Counted from the stretch's first letter, positions 32,211 through 42,825 are shown. The stretch is DNA of 64,000 nt from Misgurnus anguillicaudatus (GCF_027580225.2 NC_073340.2:36740001-36804000); one strand, 5' to 3'. Notes: generated by a model not told the origin, from the letters alone. Program-made: numbers and translations.

Positions 32211-32874
32211 ATTTACATTTAAATTGAAAAGTAAACCATCATGGTTTTACTACAGAGAAAGTTACATTCCTGTTGAACATCCCCACAAGGCTCATGTGGC
32301 TCATTATGCAACCCTTTTGTCTCTCAGCTGTCAATCACTGATTATTCAGGAGCATTCCCGCCTCCACGCATACAGCCTTTCCCAAGCAAAAGTGTCTTAG
32401 AAATTGTAAATCAATATCTTGCTTTATGTGAACGAGTAGGCCAAATGATTTTCACATCATTTTGAAGAAAAAACTCTAGACTACTAGATCCTGTTTTGAA
32501 AAGTCTTGGGAAAACATGTTTAGAATTAGTTTTGTGGACTTATATCAGTGACTTAAAATTTTTGCTTTTTCAAAAACCACGCATAAACATTTTTCTCTCA
32601 AAAATACAAACATGTACATACATGTTGATTATATGATATTGTAGCCCAGTTTGTGCTGAACGCAGTGTTATGAGACTTTTGCCATTAATATGTTTTTAAG
32701 CAACTGAAAAAAGCACAAATGTCAGTGCATGTCAAAACTTCCCCAGGGCCCTAAAAACCCCTTAGACCCCAGAGGGTTAAATACATTTTTTCTTAGAGAC
32801 TTTTATTTTGACACGGTGATCTAAAGTAACCATGGAAACGCATTTTCGGTTGTGGAAGAACCGTCTATGGGAAT

Positions 32875-33056
32875 AACACAGACGCTGGATAACGGAGGCT
32901 CAACATTAGGAATGCGTGGATAAAGTTTGTTTTTGAAGAAGTTCCAGCTCGCGTGGGGAGTGTTTGTTGTGTACACGGATTCATTTGTAAAGAAGTCGAT
33001 GCTGGATTTGCAGAGAGACTGTGATTAAAAACACCACTAATATTGGATCTGACAAA
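32875..33056 (+). pseudogene. Decayed THAP-like domain remnant
   Basis: The + strand frame reads RNAWIKFVFEEVPARV, a Cys-rich middle, then DAGFAERL, a stop, and LK. A neighbouring frame supplies TDSFVKK between them, implying frameshifts. The order W-I-x-F-V-F-E-E-V-P ... C..H ... DSFV ... AGFAERL.LK resembles THAP-like DNA-binding segments that recur in teleost transposon remnants (from memory). Multiple disruptions; not functional. Confidence 0.35.
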
Positions 33057-33909
33057 AATGACACAGCAGTATACACTAAGTTTATTTAAGTTACTGCGTT
33101 TCACTATTGCTTTGTTAGAAGAGATCGCTTGATATGTCTGTTGTAACATCCGTGTCTAAACACGTATGTTTGACTGTTTTAATGTACTAAAAACATTAAA
33201 CGATTAATAAAGGTACAACACTTAACAACACGACTGTAATTTAACGGTAGAAATATACAAAGTTAGTGATAAAGAAGGATTTATCAGCCGCAGTTTCTGA
33301 TGCCCGCTTACTGTGTTGTATACGGTAATTTAGGCGAGTTGCGTTTGAAAGGTCAAACACTCCACAAAGCTTTTTTATCATATAACTGTGGTATGTAACG
33401 TTACGTGTATGTCAGAGCAACCTCACAAGCACACAAGAAATATGCAAAGTTATTGATAAGGATTTATCAGCCGCAGTTTAGATTCTAATGCACGCTTACT
33501 GTGTTGTATACGGTAATTTAGTCACGTCGAGTTTAAATTTTTGTTTCTACTTTACTATACGTATTGTCATTTATGTGTATCATTTTTAGCACCCAGAATC
33601 TTTTGTGGCTCAAACATATTTGTGTTCGGCTGTTATTTTTACACATTAACGTTTTTAAAACATTTCCCCACATGTAATGACGGGGAATGAAGCTGTCCAA
33701 TCATAGCAGTGGGTGTTACGTCCAGGTCTTCAGTGCGGCCTGCCCCTTCAAACAAACCATTTCTCCAGACAGCCACTAATCCATGTTACAAAATAGCCTA
33801 TTACTTATTGCTTTTGATGTTTTTAAATGTAAAAACCACGCGAACATCATAAGTAGACATCAGACAACAGTATAAAACAATAAAATCGACAAATTCACCG
33901 CCCCTTTAA

Positions 33910-34136
33910 GCTAAGGGCCTTCTCATAGGATAAGAACACGCAGTCTCATGAATAATTTTATAGACACTGAAGCGCTATCAATGTACTAGTTCTTTGCCAC
34001 ATGTGACGTCAACACAATGTAGATTTTAAACCCAGAAGATGAAAATAGCACAGAAAGCTCAAAATTAACCAGCTTTCAGATGCTAACATTGTCTTCTATG
34101 ATGTGCAAAGTAGTCTGGGGTTTCATGACCCTTTAA
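33910..34136. mobile_element. Right-end fragment of another TTAA-type element
   Basis: Ends GGGGTTTCATGACCCT followed by TTAA, a terminus I know from teleost TTAA elements. The matching left end is not found; it may be interrupted by the 30428-33905 insertion. Confidence 0.35.
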
Positions 34137-34210
34137 TTCAGTTCAGTGTTGATTCAGTTTAAGTTCATTAACCATATAAAAAAAGTGAAATATTTTCAGA
34201 TTTCAGGGCG

Positions 34211-35550
34211 CGGTTCCCCAATAACGCTCACTCTTAGCGCCCTAAGAAGACTCAAAAAGATATATCTTACCAAAGTTGTTTATGTTCCTAAGTGTGTTCC
34301 CCGAAGTGTCCCTTAGGAAGCTTCTTAACACGCTGCCTCTAAGTTGGACCTAAAGATGCCGCTGTCCCAAGTGAAGGTGCTGAATTATTTGAATTGATCA
34401 CTCAGGGATTGATTTTCCACTTTATGTGCATTACGGCGCTATAAAAGACAACACGCTCTATAGAAATGGAACATTACTCAAATTATTCCAGTAACATATA
34501 TTTTAACTTAGTTTAAGTTATCCGTAAAATATAGACTATTAATTAAATTATCAGTAATACGGGTAGACGAACCACTTGTCACTTGTGCTGCTTCTTGACA
34601 TGGGTTTAATGACTTTAATGACTTTTAAAAATTATGTAATACATTTTAATACTAATAGGTACTTTACAACAAGAAATGGCTTTAATGGCTACTGAGATGT
34701 ATGTGTGCATTTCTATATTTGAAGAGTTTCGTTGCAAAACGAGATATCCATTTTTTTACATTTTTGTCAAAACATGTTTATTATTATGTTATCATGTTAT
34801 TATTTTGTTTTATGGTGCTACTTAGCTGTATTTTTTAAGTTATGAAGGTTTAAATCAAAACAAACCAACTGCATTTGAATTGATATTAATTGGAATGCAC
34901 AACCAAAAAACGAGATTTCTGGACAATTAAAAAAACGGTGGTTATCTCGTTTTGCAACAAAACTCTTCATTTATTGTTCTTAATGGTAAGTCAGTTATTT
35001 TTATAGTATGAATCATATTATATGTATAATATATAAATTTATTATGTATGCACGTATTAAAACAAACAGTATAATGTAATAAAGACATACCATAATATAA
35101 AACTGTGAAATGTATGAAATATTTAATAAATTGTATAATAGAATACATGATATTATTGCTTTTTAGTATAACCAATTCAAATCTTTAATCTTTCTAAATA
35201 AATTATAAATGTAACGTGATGAAAACGCTATAAACAGAGGGAACAGACTTCAATGGGGAACAACCTTCGAAACAACACCAGCGCCGTCTTCGATTCATTA
35301 GTTCTGATACCAAATAAAGTCAACTGCATAAAAAGTCCTGTATCTAATGCAAACATATATTATTATAAGTCCTAAAATGTCCATAACATAAAATCATTGT
35401 CAACATACCATAGTTTGACTTGTACTGCGCTGCGCTGATGTCTAAAGACTGCTGCACAGTGGCGGCGATAGCGTTTTGCGCTCAAGCAATGCTAAGAGAG
35501 AGCTTACGAATGGTCCAGACCAACCTTCCGAAAGTGTGACTAAGGGCGTA
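34211..35550. mobile_element. Possible old Harbinger-like repeat, AT-rich interior
   Basis: The left side reads GGGCGCGGTTCCCCAATAAC and the right side AACCTTCCGAAAGTGTGACT, which recall the GGGCGCGTTTCCCGAAAGC-type ends of fish Harbinger-like MITEs, but the match is imperfect. No coding region recognised inside. Confidence 0.3.
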
Positions 35551-35554
35551 CCCA

Positions 35555-36446
35555 GAAAAAGAGAGTATAAAATCGAGTGTCTGTAGACCTCTCACGACTC
35601 ATTTTTCCATTCACTCCACCTCCTCCCTCCTGGGTTTCTTCTAAAGCCACGCCCCCAAAACACATGAACGCGCGACTGCTTTGCTGGGAGAACCATCATT
35701 TACCTCAGACGAGCGGAGAGGAAGGAGCACGGTGCATGTAGTAACATCACGTCAGAATCACATGTAATAATACACCTAACTTTATCACTATGAATATAAA
35801 CAAATAGGATGCCTTTTAGTACTCACTATTAAGCAAGCATATCGATACTGGAAAAGTTTAAAATATATTTAGTTTGATTCGGTAACGAACAAGTTAGTTA
35901 TATTTAGCCTATAAGACATCTAAAAATAGGTTACATTGATACAAGTTTTTTCATTACCATCAGTTACACTGTAATAAAGGTGAATTTCGTGGAAGATTCA
36001 TAACATAAACAATGTTTGCATGTAAGAGTTTCCGTGATGAAAGCATTGTTGACTCTGATGAGGACTACACTCCGGAGACAATACCACTACTGCATCGTCG
36101 ACTCGAGGAAAAGCCATGCGATATTTACTCTCGTTTGATTTCTTCGTTTATTCCTTTTTTTGCCTCGTTTGCCTTCGTTGACTGGATATTCAGGTACTGT
36201 GAGTTAATGCTCTTTCACTGCAGTACTTTTGCTCTTCATAGATTTCGTGCCCCGTGCACTGGATAATCAATCGGGTTTGCGCATGTGTGGGCAGATCCCG
36301 TAGCAACAGGGGTGTTGCCATGGTCGCTAGAGAGAGTGATAGTTGCGCAAGCCAATCATTTGTTTCGTCCCGAATGGAAATAATTAGCTGTGTTTAAAAC
36401 AGTCGTGAAAGGTCTACAGCCATTTGAGTTTTATACTCTCTTTTTC
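35555..36446. mobile_element. TIR element (GAAAAAGAGAGTATAAAA ends)
   Basis: Inverted ends GAAAAAGAGAGTATAAAA at the left and TTTTATACTCTCTTTTTC at the right, extending inward through TGTAGACCT and CACGACT (about 48 bp). No target duplication recognised; superfamily unknown. It contains the open frame at 36012-36266. Confidence 0.65.
36012..36266 (+). CDS. Small open frame inside the TIR element
   Basis: Begins MFACKSFRDESIVDSDEDY and continues through TPETIPLLHRRLEEK into a hydrophobic segment; 84 codons. The acidic DSDEDYTPE stretch is typical of N termini of many teleost transposase-like and KMT5A-like proteins. An AG|GTACTG at about 36195 could be a donor. Could be a captured exon or a transposase start; unresolved. 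Confidence 0.25.
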   Translation: MFACKSFRDESIVDSDEDYTPETIPLLHRRLEEKPCDIYSRLISSFIPFFASFAFVDWIFRYCELMLFHCSTFALHRFRAPCTG

Positions 36447-36530
36447 AGAGAACTTAAATTGTATAATAATAATATTTCTATATGTAGACAAAGCATTGTA
36501 AAACAATTATTTGCCTATCCATTTCCATAG

Positions 36531-36617
36531 AGCCTTTGAAAAGGAGGAAACCATGCCTGAAGTACCCATCTGAAGGAACAAACACTTGTCATAAATGTCT
36601 CTCAAAACAATGGTGTG
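36531..36617 (+). CDS. Candidate 87-nt Cys-rich exon of the KMT5A-like locus
   Basis: Acceptor CTATCCATTTCCATAG and donor TGTG|GTAAAT. Phase 1-1, all 28 internal codons open: PLKRRKPCLKYPSEG, then TNTCHKC, then LSKQWC. Four cysteines and one histidine with a CHKC pair suggest the edge of a zinc-binding module. The phase fits the exons on either side (29805 ends phase 1; 36814 starts phase 1). Not identified by name. Confidence 0.45.
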
Positions 36618-36813
36618 GTAAATTTGGGTTTTATTTCATTCATGTAATGAGTTGGCTTACCTGTTCTTAACTTTAAACACTGTCATGCTTAATTTGAGTA
36701 AATGTTACTTAAACAAATCTTTATATTAGTTCAGGCAGGGAACCAGTTCTGGTTAAAAGGTAAAAAAATGGTAGTCAGTTATGTTAACAATTTATCATCT
36801 TGTTTGTTTTCAG

Positions 36814-37321
36814 TCTCTGGCAGAGGAAAGGGTACGCTCAAAAAACCCTGGACAAAAGCTGAAGTGAGTGGTAAATGGACTGCATTTTATATAGCGCTTT
36901 TAACAGACCTATGGCCATTCAAAGCGCTTTACAATTTGCCTCACATTCACCCATTCACTCTCTCATTCATACACCGACGGTGGTGTGAGCCATGCAAGGG
37001 GCCATCCAGCTCATCAGGAGCAGCTGGGGTTAGATGTCTTGCTCAAAGACACCTCGACACTTGATCAGGTGGAGCCGGGGATTAAACCACCAACCTTCCG
37101 GTTTGTAGACAACCTACATGAACCACTGAGCCACTGCCGCCCCAGTGAACGCTGTAATGTGACACTTCAGATCTCACATCAGCAAAGGTCACTTGGCGCC
37201 AGTGAGAGAATGTGAGGTCTGTAAAAGATGTGAGCATCCAGTGCTACAAAATAGGACAGAGCAAAATCTCAGAGACTTTGTTAGAAACCGAGGGCTTACC
37301 TTAAAGCGGATGGAAAAGTGA
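36814..37321 (+). pseudogene. Broken terminal exon with PWTKAEV C-terminal domain
   Basis: Acceptor CTTGTTTGTTTTCAG (AG 36812-36813), phase 1. The first part reads SGRGKGTLKKPWTKAEV up to about 36870; a 273-bp SINE follows; the reading resumes at 37145 with VNAVM, a TGA, then HFRSHISKGHLAPV, ECEVCKRCEHPVLQNR and finally RDFVRNRGLTLKRMEK before TGA at 37319-37321. The layout (K-P-W-T-x-x-E-V, H-I-x-x-G, C-x-x-C, then N-x-R-D-F-V-x-N-R) is a C-terminal domain that I remember from many teleost KMT5A-like predicted proteins. Two lesions, the SINE and the nonsense codon in the expected MRHF position, prevent a full-length product; translation through the SINE would stop at about 37064. Confidence 0.7.
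36871..37143 (-). mobile_element. tRNA-derived SINE, copy 2, inside an exon
   Basis: The reverse complement of the 21749 family: it begins GTAAATGGACTGCATTTTAT and ends AACCACTGAGCCACTGCC plus GCCCC. Imperfect flanking duplication AGTGAGTG / AGTGAACG. Confidence 0.85.
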
Positions 37322-37838
37322 GTTCAGAATTGTAATGCTGTTGTTTTTAAAGTAACATTTTACAATTGCCGTCATTAAAGGAACACGCCCACATTTTGGG
37401 AATTTAGCTTATTCACCGTATTCCCCAGAGTTAAATAAGTCCATACATATTTTTCTGTGCCTGCTGTAACCCTGTCTGACGCAGCCCTTGCTAGCTTAGC
37501 TTAGCACAAAGACTGGAAGTGAATGGCTCCAGCAAGCATACTGCTCCCAATACGTGACAAAATAACACAAACATTTTCCCGTTTGTGTGTTGTGGTTTGT
37601 GCGGTCGCACCGTGTACAAATGGCAAGGTGATGTGAGACACAGCCATCTTTTAACGAATGCATGCTGGGAACTGTATTCTCAGAAGGCGAAGCACTGCTA
37701 CTTGGGCGTAGTGATTTGCTCGCAGCCCCCGAGAAGCCCCCTGGTGAGGAGCAGAGAGTTCGGTCAGAGTTGTGCGAGTCGCTCCGCCCAAGTGGCGGTG
37801 CTTCGTCTTCTGGGAGTGTGGTTCCCAGTGTGTATACC

Positions 37839-38714
37839 AGGGCTCGAAATTGCGACTGTTTTGGTCGCATATGCGACCAAAATTTAAACTGTGCAACCTT
37901 AAAAAATATTTGGGAGCATTTTTGCGACTGCTTATTTTGTTGTGGTGTGACATGATTTAGATAGTGTATACTGTGTGCTGTTCCAGGTTCAGCGTTCTCT
38001 CCAGCATTACATAACCAATCAAATTTCACCATTAAGTTTTTGCGTTTAATGAAGAGCACAGATTGGTTAATATGAATGTCAATCATTCCTTGTTGCCGTG
38101 CTACGTTGGTACGCAAAGCGCGAAAATGTGAAAAAACGAACCACGAGAATGAAGAGAACGAGACGACTACAGCCAATCTTACTACTGTATTAATGGAGGT
38201 TGCAGGTAAAACGGCGTTGGTGGCGGAATCCACACATTTTAAGCGCGAGACCTTGCTTGAACATGGCGAAAGTGCCAAAAACACAAAAAGTGTCATGACA
38301 AATGTGTTCATTATTGAAGGAGACACTGACCTGTCTATCAAATCAAATAGTGTTTGATGATGTATGAGCGCATCCTGCTTGAGGGACATCCGACAAACAT
38401 CCTTTTGTAATGTCACAATTAATCAGTGTTTTACGTGTTTGATAGATTTTTTATTGTCATCATAATTATGTTACCTATAATTGTTTAATTATTATTGCGG
38501 CTTTATTATTTAAACAGCATTTGGGTACTATTTTAGGAATCTGCAAAAAAAAAATTCAAATCCTGGCCAGAGGATGTGTAAAGCCCAGTTGTGTTTATTT
38601 TTAATAAAATAAATCTATAACTATACATATTGTGGTGCTTCAAAATTTGGTGCTTCTAACTCTTTAAAGTTGGGAGCATCAGTGCTACCAAATAAAAGGG
38701 TTTATTTTGAGCCC
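37839..38714. mobile_element. hAT element (AGGGCTCGAAATT end)
   Basis: Left end AGGGCTCGAAATTGCGACTG, right end TTTATTTTGAGCCC. Flanked by TGTATACC / TGTATACT (8 bp, one mismatch). It contains a decayed zinc-finger-like coding remnant and the phrase TTGGGAGCAT at both ends. Confidence 0.65.
38076..38357 (+). pseudogene. hAT-associated zinc-finger-like remnant
   Basis: The frame contains STHFKRETLLEHGESAKNTK, similar in layout to the F-x-x-x-x-L-x-x-H-x-x-S-x-x-H end of the zinc finger of hAT (KIAA1586/ZBED-like) transposases. The first cysteines and the catalytic core are absent. Assigned by motif layout only. Confidence 0.35.
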
Positions 38715-38721
38715 TGTATAC

Positions 38722-39615
38722 TGGGGGTGTACCGGTACGCAAAAATCATGGTTCGTGCGTACCTCGGTTTTGAGGCCACGGTTCGGTTCATTTTCGGTAC
38801 AGTAAAGTAAAATACATTTATGAACGATTAGCCTACATTTTTGCCACCAAAAATTTTTTGTTTTGAATTATTTTGGATTTTTTAAGTCACAGTATTGAAT
38901 TGGTTATGTACCATCTCTGTATAAAAATAATATTACTTCTCTATGTGTAACTGCACAGCAAGCAACATGATGATATAGTTATTATACACTCATATTAAGA
39001 TGGGTGAGTTGCATACATAGCCTTCTTTTACCTTTTGCACGTTTCTCCTAATCTTTGCTTGTGTTGCCAATGTAAGCTGTGACTTGAACTAACGAACCCC
39101 TCCGCAGCTGAGTAACAGCTGAGTAAGCCCGGGTTACAGCTCTTCTCTGTCCCGACCAGCTGATCACATTGTGACAATGATATGTTTGACGTGAGGTGCA
39201 GATGAAAAATCTGATCACGCATTCCGTTATTCTCGCGTGTCACAGAAAGCGCGACTCATGATTGCGTAGCAACGAAAGAACAAAAAGAACAAAACAGCGC
39301 ATCAACACGTGTTTAACATGCGCTTTTAGACGCGACACGTAAACGTTTACATCAATAATCAAACGAATATACAACTAAGTAAATAAAAATCTTTCTGCGG
39401 GCCAAATTATGTTATATGTTTGACAGAAGACTTGCGCTGAACGCGGAGACTTCCGCCACTTAATATGTTCGTGTGGAAACGCACACAACATATTATGTTC
39501 CACCTATGTTCCGCACACAAAAGATTGCATTTGGCCCTTCGGTGCACACGTGCACCGTGCCGAAAGCACTGTACCGAAACGGTCCGGTACGAATACACGT
39601 ACCGTTACACCCCTA
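38722..39615. mobile_element. hAT element (GGGGTGTACCGGTACG ends)
   Basis: Ends TGGGGGTGTACCGGTACG and CGTACCGTTACACCCCTA with an exact 8-bp duplication CTGTATAC (38714-38721, 39616-39623). It landed on the right border of the 37839-38714 element, sharing its flank. Length 894 bp, non-coding. Confidence 0.85.
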
Positions 39616-39983
39616 CTGTATACTGTTAAAAGATGGCTGTCTCATATGACCTTGATATTTGTACACGGTGTGACTATACAAATCACGACACATAAATAGG
39701 AAAATGTTCGCATTATTTTGTCACTTATTTGGAGCAGTATGCTAGCTGGAGCCATTCACTTCCAGTCGTTGTGCTTAGCTAAGCTAGCGGGGGCTGCATC
39801 AGACAGAGCACGCACGGAGATAAGAATAATATGTAGGGACTTATTTAACTCTGGGGGATACTGTGAATAAGCTAAAATGTGGGTGTGTTCCTTTAAGTAA
39901 AATTTTTCTGATTGTAATGTTATTGCTGTTGAAAGTAATGTTTTTTAAATTCCCGTCACAAAGTAAAAATGTTCTGAATGTAA

Positions 39984-40010
39984 TCGTGATTAATCATTTG
40001 GCAGCACTAG
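39984..40010. mobile_element. Fragment of a GATTAATC-type hAT MITE end
   Basis: TAATCGTGATTAATCATTTG then GCAGCAC, a diverged single end of the family at 31761-32117. Confidence 0.4.
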
Positions 40011-40076
40011 ATTGTAATGTTGACAGTTTTTAAATTCAAAAAATGATTTTTTTATTAAACGTTTTTACTCTCTTAA

Positions 40077-40526
40077 CTCTTTCCCTGCCAGCGTTTTAAA
40101 AAAGTTGCCAGCCAGCGCCAGCATTTTTCATGATTTTCACAAAAGTTTAATGCCCTCCAGAAAATGTTCTTCTTTAAATATATAAACAAACAATATATCA
40201 AATGAAAGAACAGACCCTCTGCTTTCAAACAAAAAAACCTGTTTCATCATACCTTCATTCGTTCTCTTTTTATCACCTCTCAAATATGGGAAGGTTTCTT
40301 CAAAAACACCCAATTTTGAGCAAAAAGCTGAGATAATTCCATTTTTGTGAAGGACTTTTTATAGAGATCAGATGCAGAGCGATCTTTAAAACATACACGG
40401 AGTTCTTTCATGTGAGGCATTTCTTACGGGTTTTATAAGTATTGCGGAAAGCCGGAAATTCTCGTCATTGGCAGGGAAGCGTTTTCTCTTAATTGACGTG
40501 TTATCTCGTCAATGGCGGGGAAAGAG
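40077..40526. mobile_element. 450-bp TTAA MITE
   Basis: Ends CTCTTTCCCTGCCAGCG and AATGGCGGGGAAAGAG between TTAA copies (40073-40076, 40527-40530). No coding capacity. Confidence 0.8.
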
Positions 40527-40974
40527 TTAATTATCCAAGATTATCATCATTACATTATTGTCAAAATGAATTAATTGTCAAAAATACAATAAAAACTAAT
40601 TTGTGAAATATTTTCAATTCATAATAACTGTTTTTTATGTGAATATATATTAAATTATAATTTGTTTCTATGATTGAAAGTCAAATTTTCAGCATCATTA
40701 CTCACGGTCATATTTTTTGTGGAAGCCATAATATATTACCAATCAAAAAAAATAAAAAAAATAAATAAATATATATATATATATATATAGAAGAGACTTG
40801 TTTTAAAAGCAATGAAAACCTTTGACCACTTGTGAAATTGAGCTGTGTTTGTCAGTCCCCTTAAACCAGGATGAGGCTAGGTCAGTGGCGGTTCTATGCA
40901 GAGGCCAAGGGTGGCCCGTGCCTGTGTAGACATGTCTCTGGCCACCTTTGTTTTTCGTAGCGGGAGGGCTGTTC

Positions 40975-41193
40975 TCTTGAAATTTTGCAGGTTAGCTATA
41001 GAGTCATTTCTACACGCCAACTTCTGATGCCTATACCACATGTACATTTTCGTCACTTCTTACTTGTGTGCAAAGTTTCATGAGTTTTTGAGCATGTTTA
41101 GACCTCCAAAAATGCGATTCATTTCGGAGAAAAAAAAGAAGAAACCGGACAAAAACAATAGGGCTTTGCACCTCCTTGGTGCTCGGGCCCTAA
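40975..41193 (+). mobile_element. 3' end of a relative of the 2-kb array unit
   Basis: Runs through GCAAAGTTTCATGAGTTTTT, an A-rich part, AACAATAGGGCT and a hairpin GCACC-TCCTT-GGTGC (41168-41182) followed by TCGGGCCCTAA. The same order (CCAAATTTCATAACTTT, AACAATAGGGTT, hairpin, CCCCTAA) ends the units of the 47.6-64 kb array. Confidence 0.6.
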
Positions 41194-41204
41194 TAAAGTT
41201 TAAG

Positions 41205-41431
41205 GAGCGGTTTCCAAGACAGGGATTAGACTAGTCCTAGACTAAAATAAATGTAAGAGCTGTCCAACTTGCACTGACAAATCTTAAAATACATCAGTGC
41301 TCTTTGTTTTGCTTTAAAATGCACACAAGTAATGTTTTTAGTAAGGCATGTTTGTTAAAACTAGTTATACTTCCTAAATATAACTAAATAAAGGTGTAGT
41401 CCTGGCTTAAACTAATCCCTGTAACCACCCC
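41205..41431 (+). mobile_element. MITE family A, copy 3
   Basis: Starts GAGCGGTTTCCAAGACAGGG and ends CCCTGTAACCACCCC. Internally close to the 16090 copy (AAGGCATGTTTGTTAAAACT), with small deletions. Confidence 0.8.
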
Positions 41432-41558
41432 TATAATCTTGAAATTTCATTTGTTGCCCTTTTTTAATGTGCACCTCCTTGGCCCCCATAGTGAAATTTG
41501 TCTAGAACGGCCACTGGGCTAGGTTTGTGTGTAGAGAAACCTCATAAACTTTGAGTGT

Positions 41559-41982
41559 CCTCATAAACCACCATTTGGCTCGGACCCCATAAGCCTGTGA
41601 AACATCACATACTTATTATTAGTGTGTTGTAAAAGTGAAATTGCTGTTTTGAAGCATGGTTTGTCTTTTGTAGATCAAATGAAACATTTTTACATAACTC
41701 TCATGTCGATTGGATGTTGGGAAAGGTGTGTCCCCGTAAACCACTAAAAAGTCACATTGTCCTCATAAACCACAATTTGGCTCAGACCCCATAAGCCTGT
41801 AAAATGTCACATAATTATTATTTGTGTGTTGTAAAAATGAATTTGCTATTTTGAAGCATGTTTTGTCTTTTGTAGATCAAATGAAATTTTTTGACATAAC
41901 TCTCATGTCGATTGGATGTTGGGAAAGGTGTGTCCCCGTAAACCACCAAAAAGTCACATTGACCTCGTAAACCACATATGCC

Positions 41983-41985
<3 letters not shown>
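41559..41985. repeat. Two-unit tandem repeat of about 202 bp
   Basis: Units at about 41559-41760 and 41761-41961 share CTCATAAACCAC, GACCCCATAAGCCTGT, TTTGTCTTTTGTAGATCAAA and GTGTCCCCGTAAACCAC. A third, truncated start follows and runs into (TG)n. The CTCATAAACCA core is shared with the 81-bp minisatellite. Confidence 0.85.

Positions 41986-42020
<35 letters not shown>
41985..42020. repeat. (TG)n microsatellite
   Basis: Pure TG dinucleotides after CCTGTATG. From 42021 to 42618 I see no exon or recognised element. Confidence 0.95.
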
Positions 42021-42021
<1 letters not shown>

Positions 42022-42618
42022 TCTATGTAACTGTGGAATAATCCTGGACAGCTGAACAACATCATCACAACTCTGTCTGAAGTCTAAGGGTCAAATGAAA
42101 GACAAATGATGTCCATCTGTCCTTCTCATTTATCATACAATTTACCTAAAGGACACAAACACATGGTCAGAATTAAACCAACTGTGGTTAACAATACGTT
42201 GAGTATTATTTTGTAACACACATCAACTGCACTGTTAACACAGATATTGTCTTTACCTAAACAATCCTGTAAACATCCCTTAATATTTAGCGTTTTGGAC
42301 ATATATTTATAAAATATTATAAGCGTATAAAATTTATTAAACTTAAATATTCAAGTGAAATTAACTTAAAATTATCAGAATATGTTGTGAGGAATACCCA
42401 TAATTCTTTGTGTAGAAATATTTTGCTTTGTCACAGAATAAGAATTCATAAGAACTCTAACTACTTAAATATTTGTTAATAAAATTTCATAGATGTTTAA
42501 GCTCTGATATTTTAGATGTTGTTTTGTTGTGAAAATTTTGTTAAGTCACCGACCGTTCATATGATCAAAGTTTTCATGAACCCGGTTCAGCACATTTTAT
42601 TGTATTACTGAATGTATA

Positions 42619-42825
42619 CACTGTAACAATCTATTTATCTTGACAAGAGATGAGTTGCTACAACTTATAAAATTAAGTTGACTTTTTCAACTATATAAGT
42701 TATAACAACTTATCTCTAGTTATAACAACTTATCTCTAGCCAACAAAATAATAGTAAGTTGACATGACTTGTAAATCTGAGTTGATTCAACAAAAATTTA
42801 AGGCAGCAAAGAATTTTTTACAGTG
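42619..42825. mobile_element. CACTA-like MITE, short copy
   Basis: Ends CACTGTAA and TTACAGTG, with internal GAGTTGATTCAACAAAAATT and AAGGCAGCAAAGAATTTTTT shared with the copy at 46669-47524. An internal duplicate of TTATAACAACTTATCTCTAG. CACTG ends suggest EnSpm/CACTA type. Confidence 0.65.

Larger units (their letters stand above)
30739..32776. mobile_element. TTAA-target element nested in the previous one
   Basis: Ends CACTCTGGGGTC and GACCCCAGAGGG, flanked by TTAA at 30735-30738 and 32777-32780. It holds an internal tandem duplication (31340-31680), a palindromic hAT MITE and a (TA)n run. No transposase. Confidence 0.8.
30428..33905. mobile_element. 3.5-kb TTAA-target element (outer)
   Basis: Ends AGGAGCGGTGAAT and ATTCACCGCCCCT between TTAA copies at 30424-30427 and 33906-33909, typical of piggyBac/Kolobok-type non-autonomous elements. 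Another TTAA element is inserted (30739-32776). The right half holds two direct repeats of about 150 bp (about 33240 and 33440) sharing GGATTTATCAGCCGCAGTTT, and a decayed THAP-like coding remnant. Confidence 0.75.
37379..39892. mobile_element. 2.5-kb TTAA-target element with long inverted repeats
   Basis: Ends AGGAACACGCCCACATTTTG and AAAATGTGGGTGTGTTCCT between TTAA copies (37375-37378, 39893-39896). Imperfect inverted arms of about 240 bp both contain GGAAGTGAATGGCTCCAGC or its complement. Two hAT elements are inserted side by side in its middle. Confidence 0.85.
40883..41516. mobile_element. hAT element carrying two older repeats
   Basis: Ends CAGTGGCGGTTCTATGCAGA and TCTAGAACGGCCACTG; exact 8-bp duplication GGCTAGGT (40875-40882, 41517-41524). 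It encloses a 3' fragment of a relative of the 2-kb array unit (about 40975-41193) and MITE family A copy 3. A fragment of a related hAT end lies at 29321-29383. Confidence 0.88.

Noticed and set aside
37496..38416. 306-codon minus-strand frame
   Set aside because: It runs across the arm of a TTAA element and into a hAT element with different base composition; no domain recognised. A chance frame.
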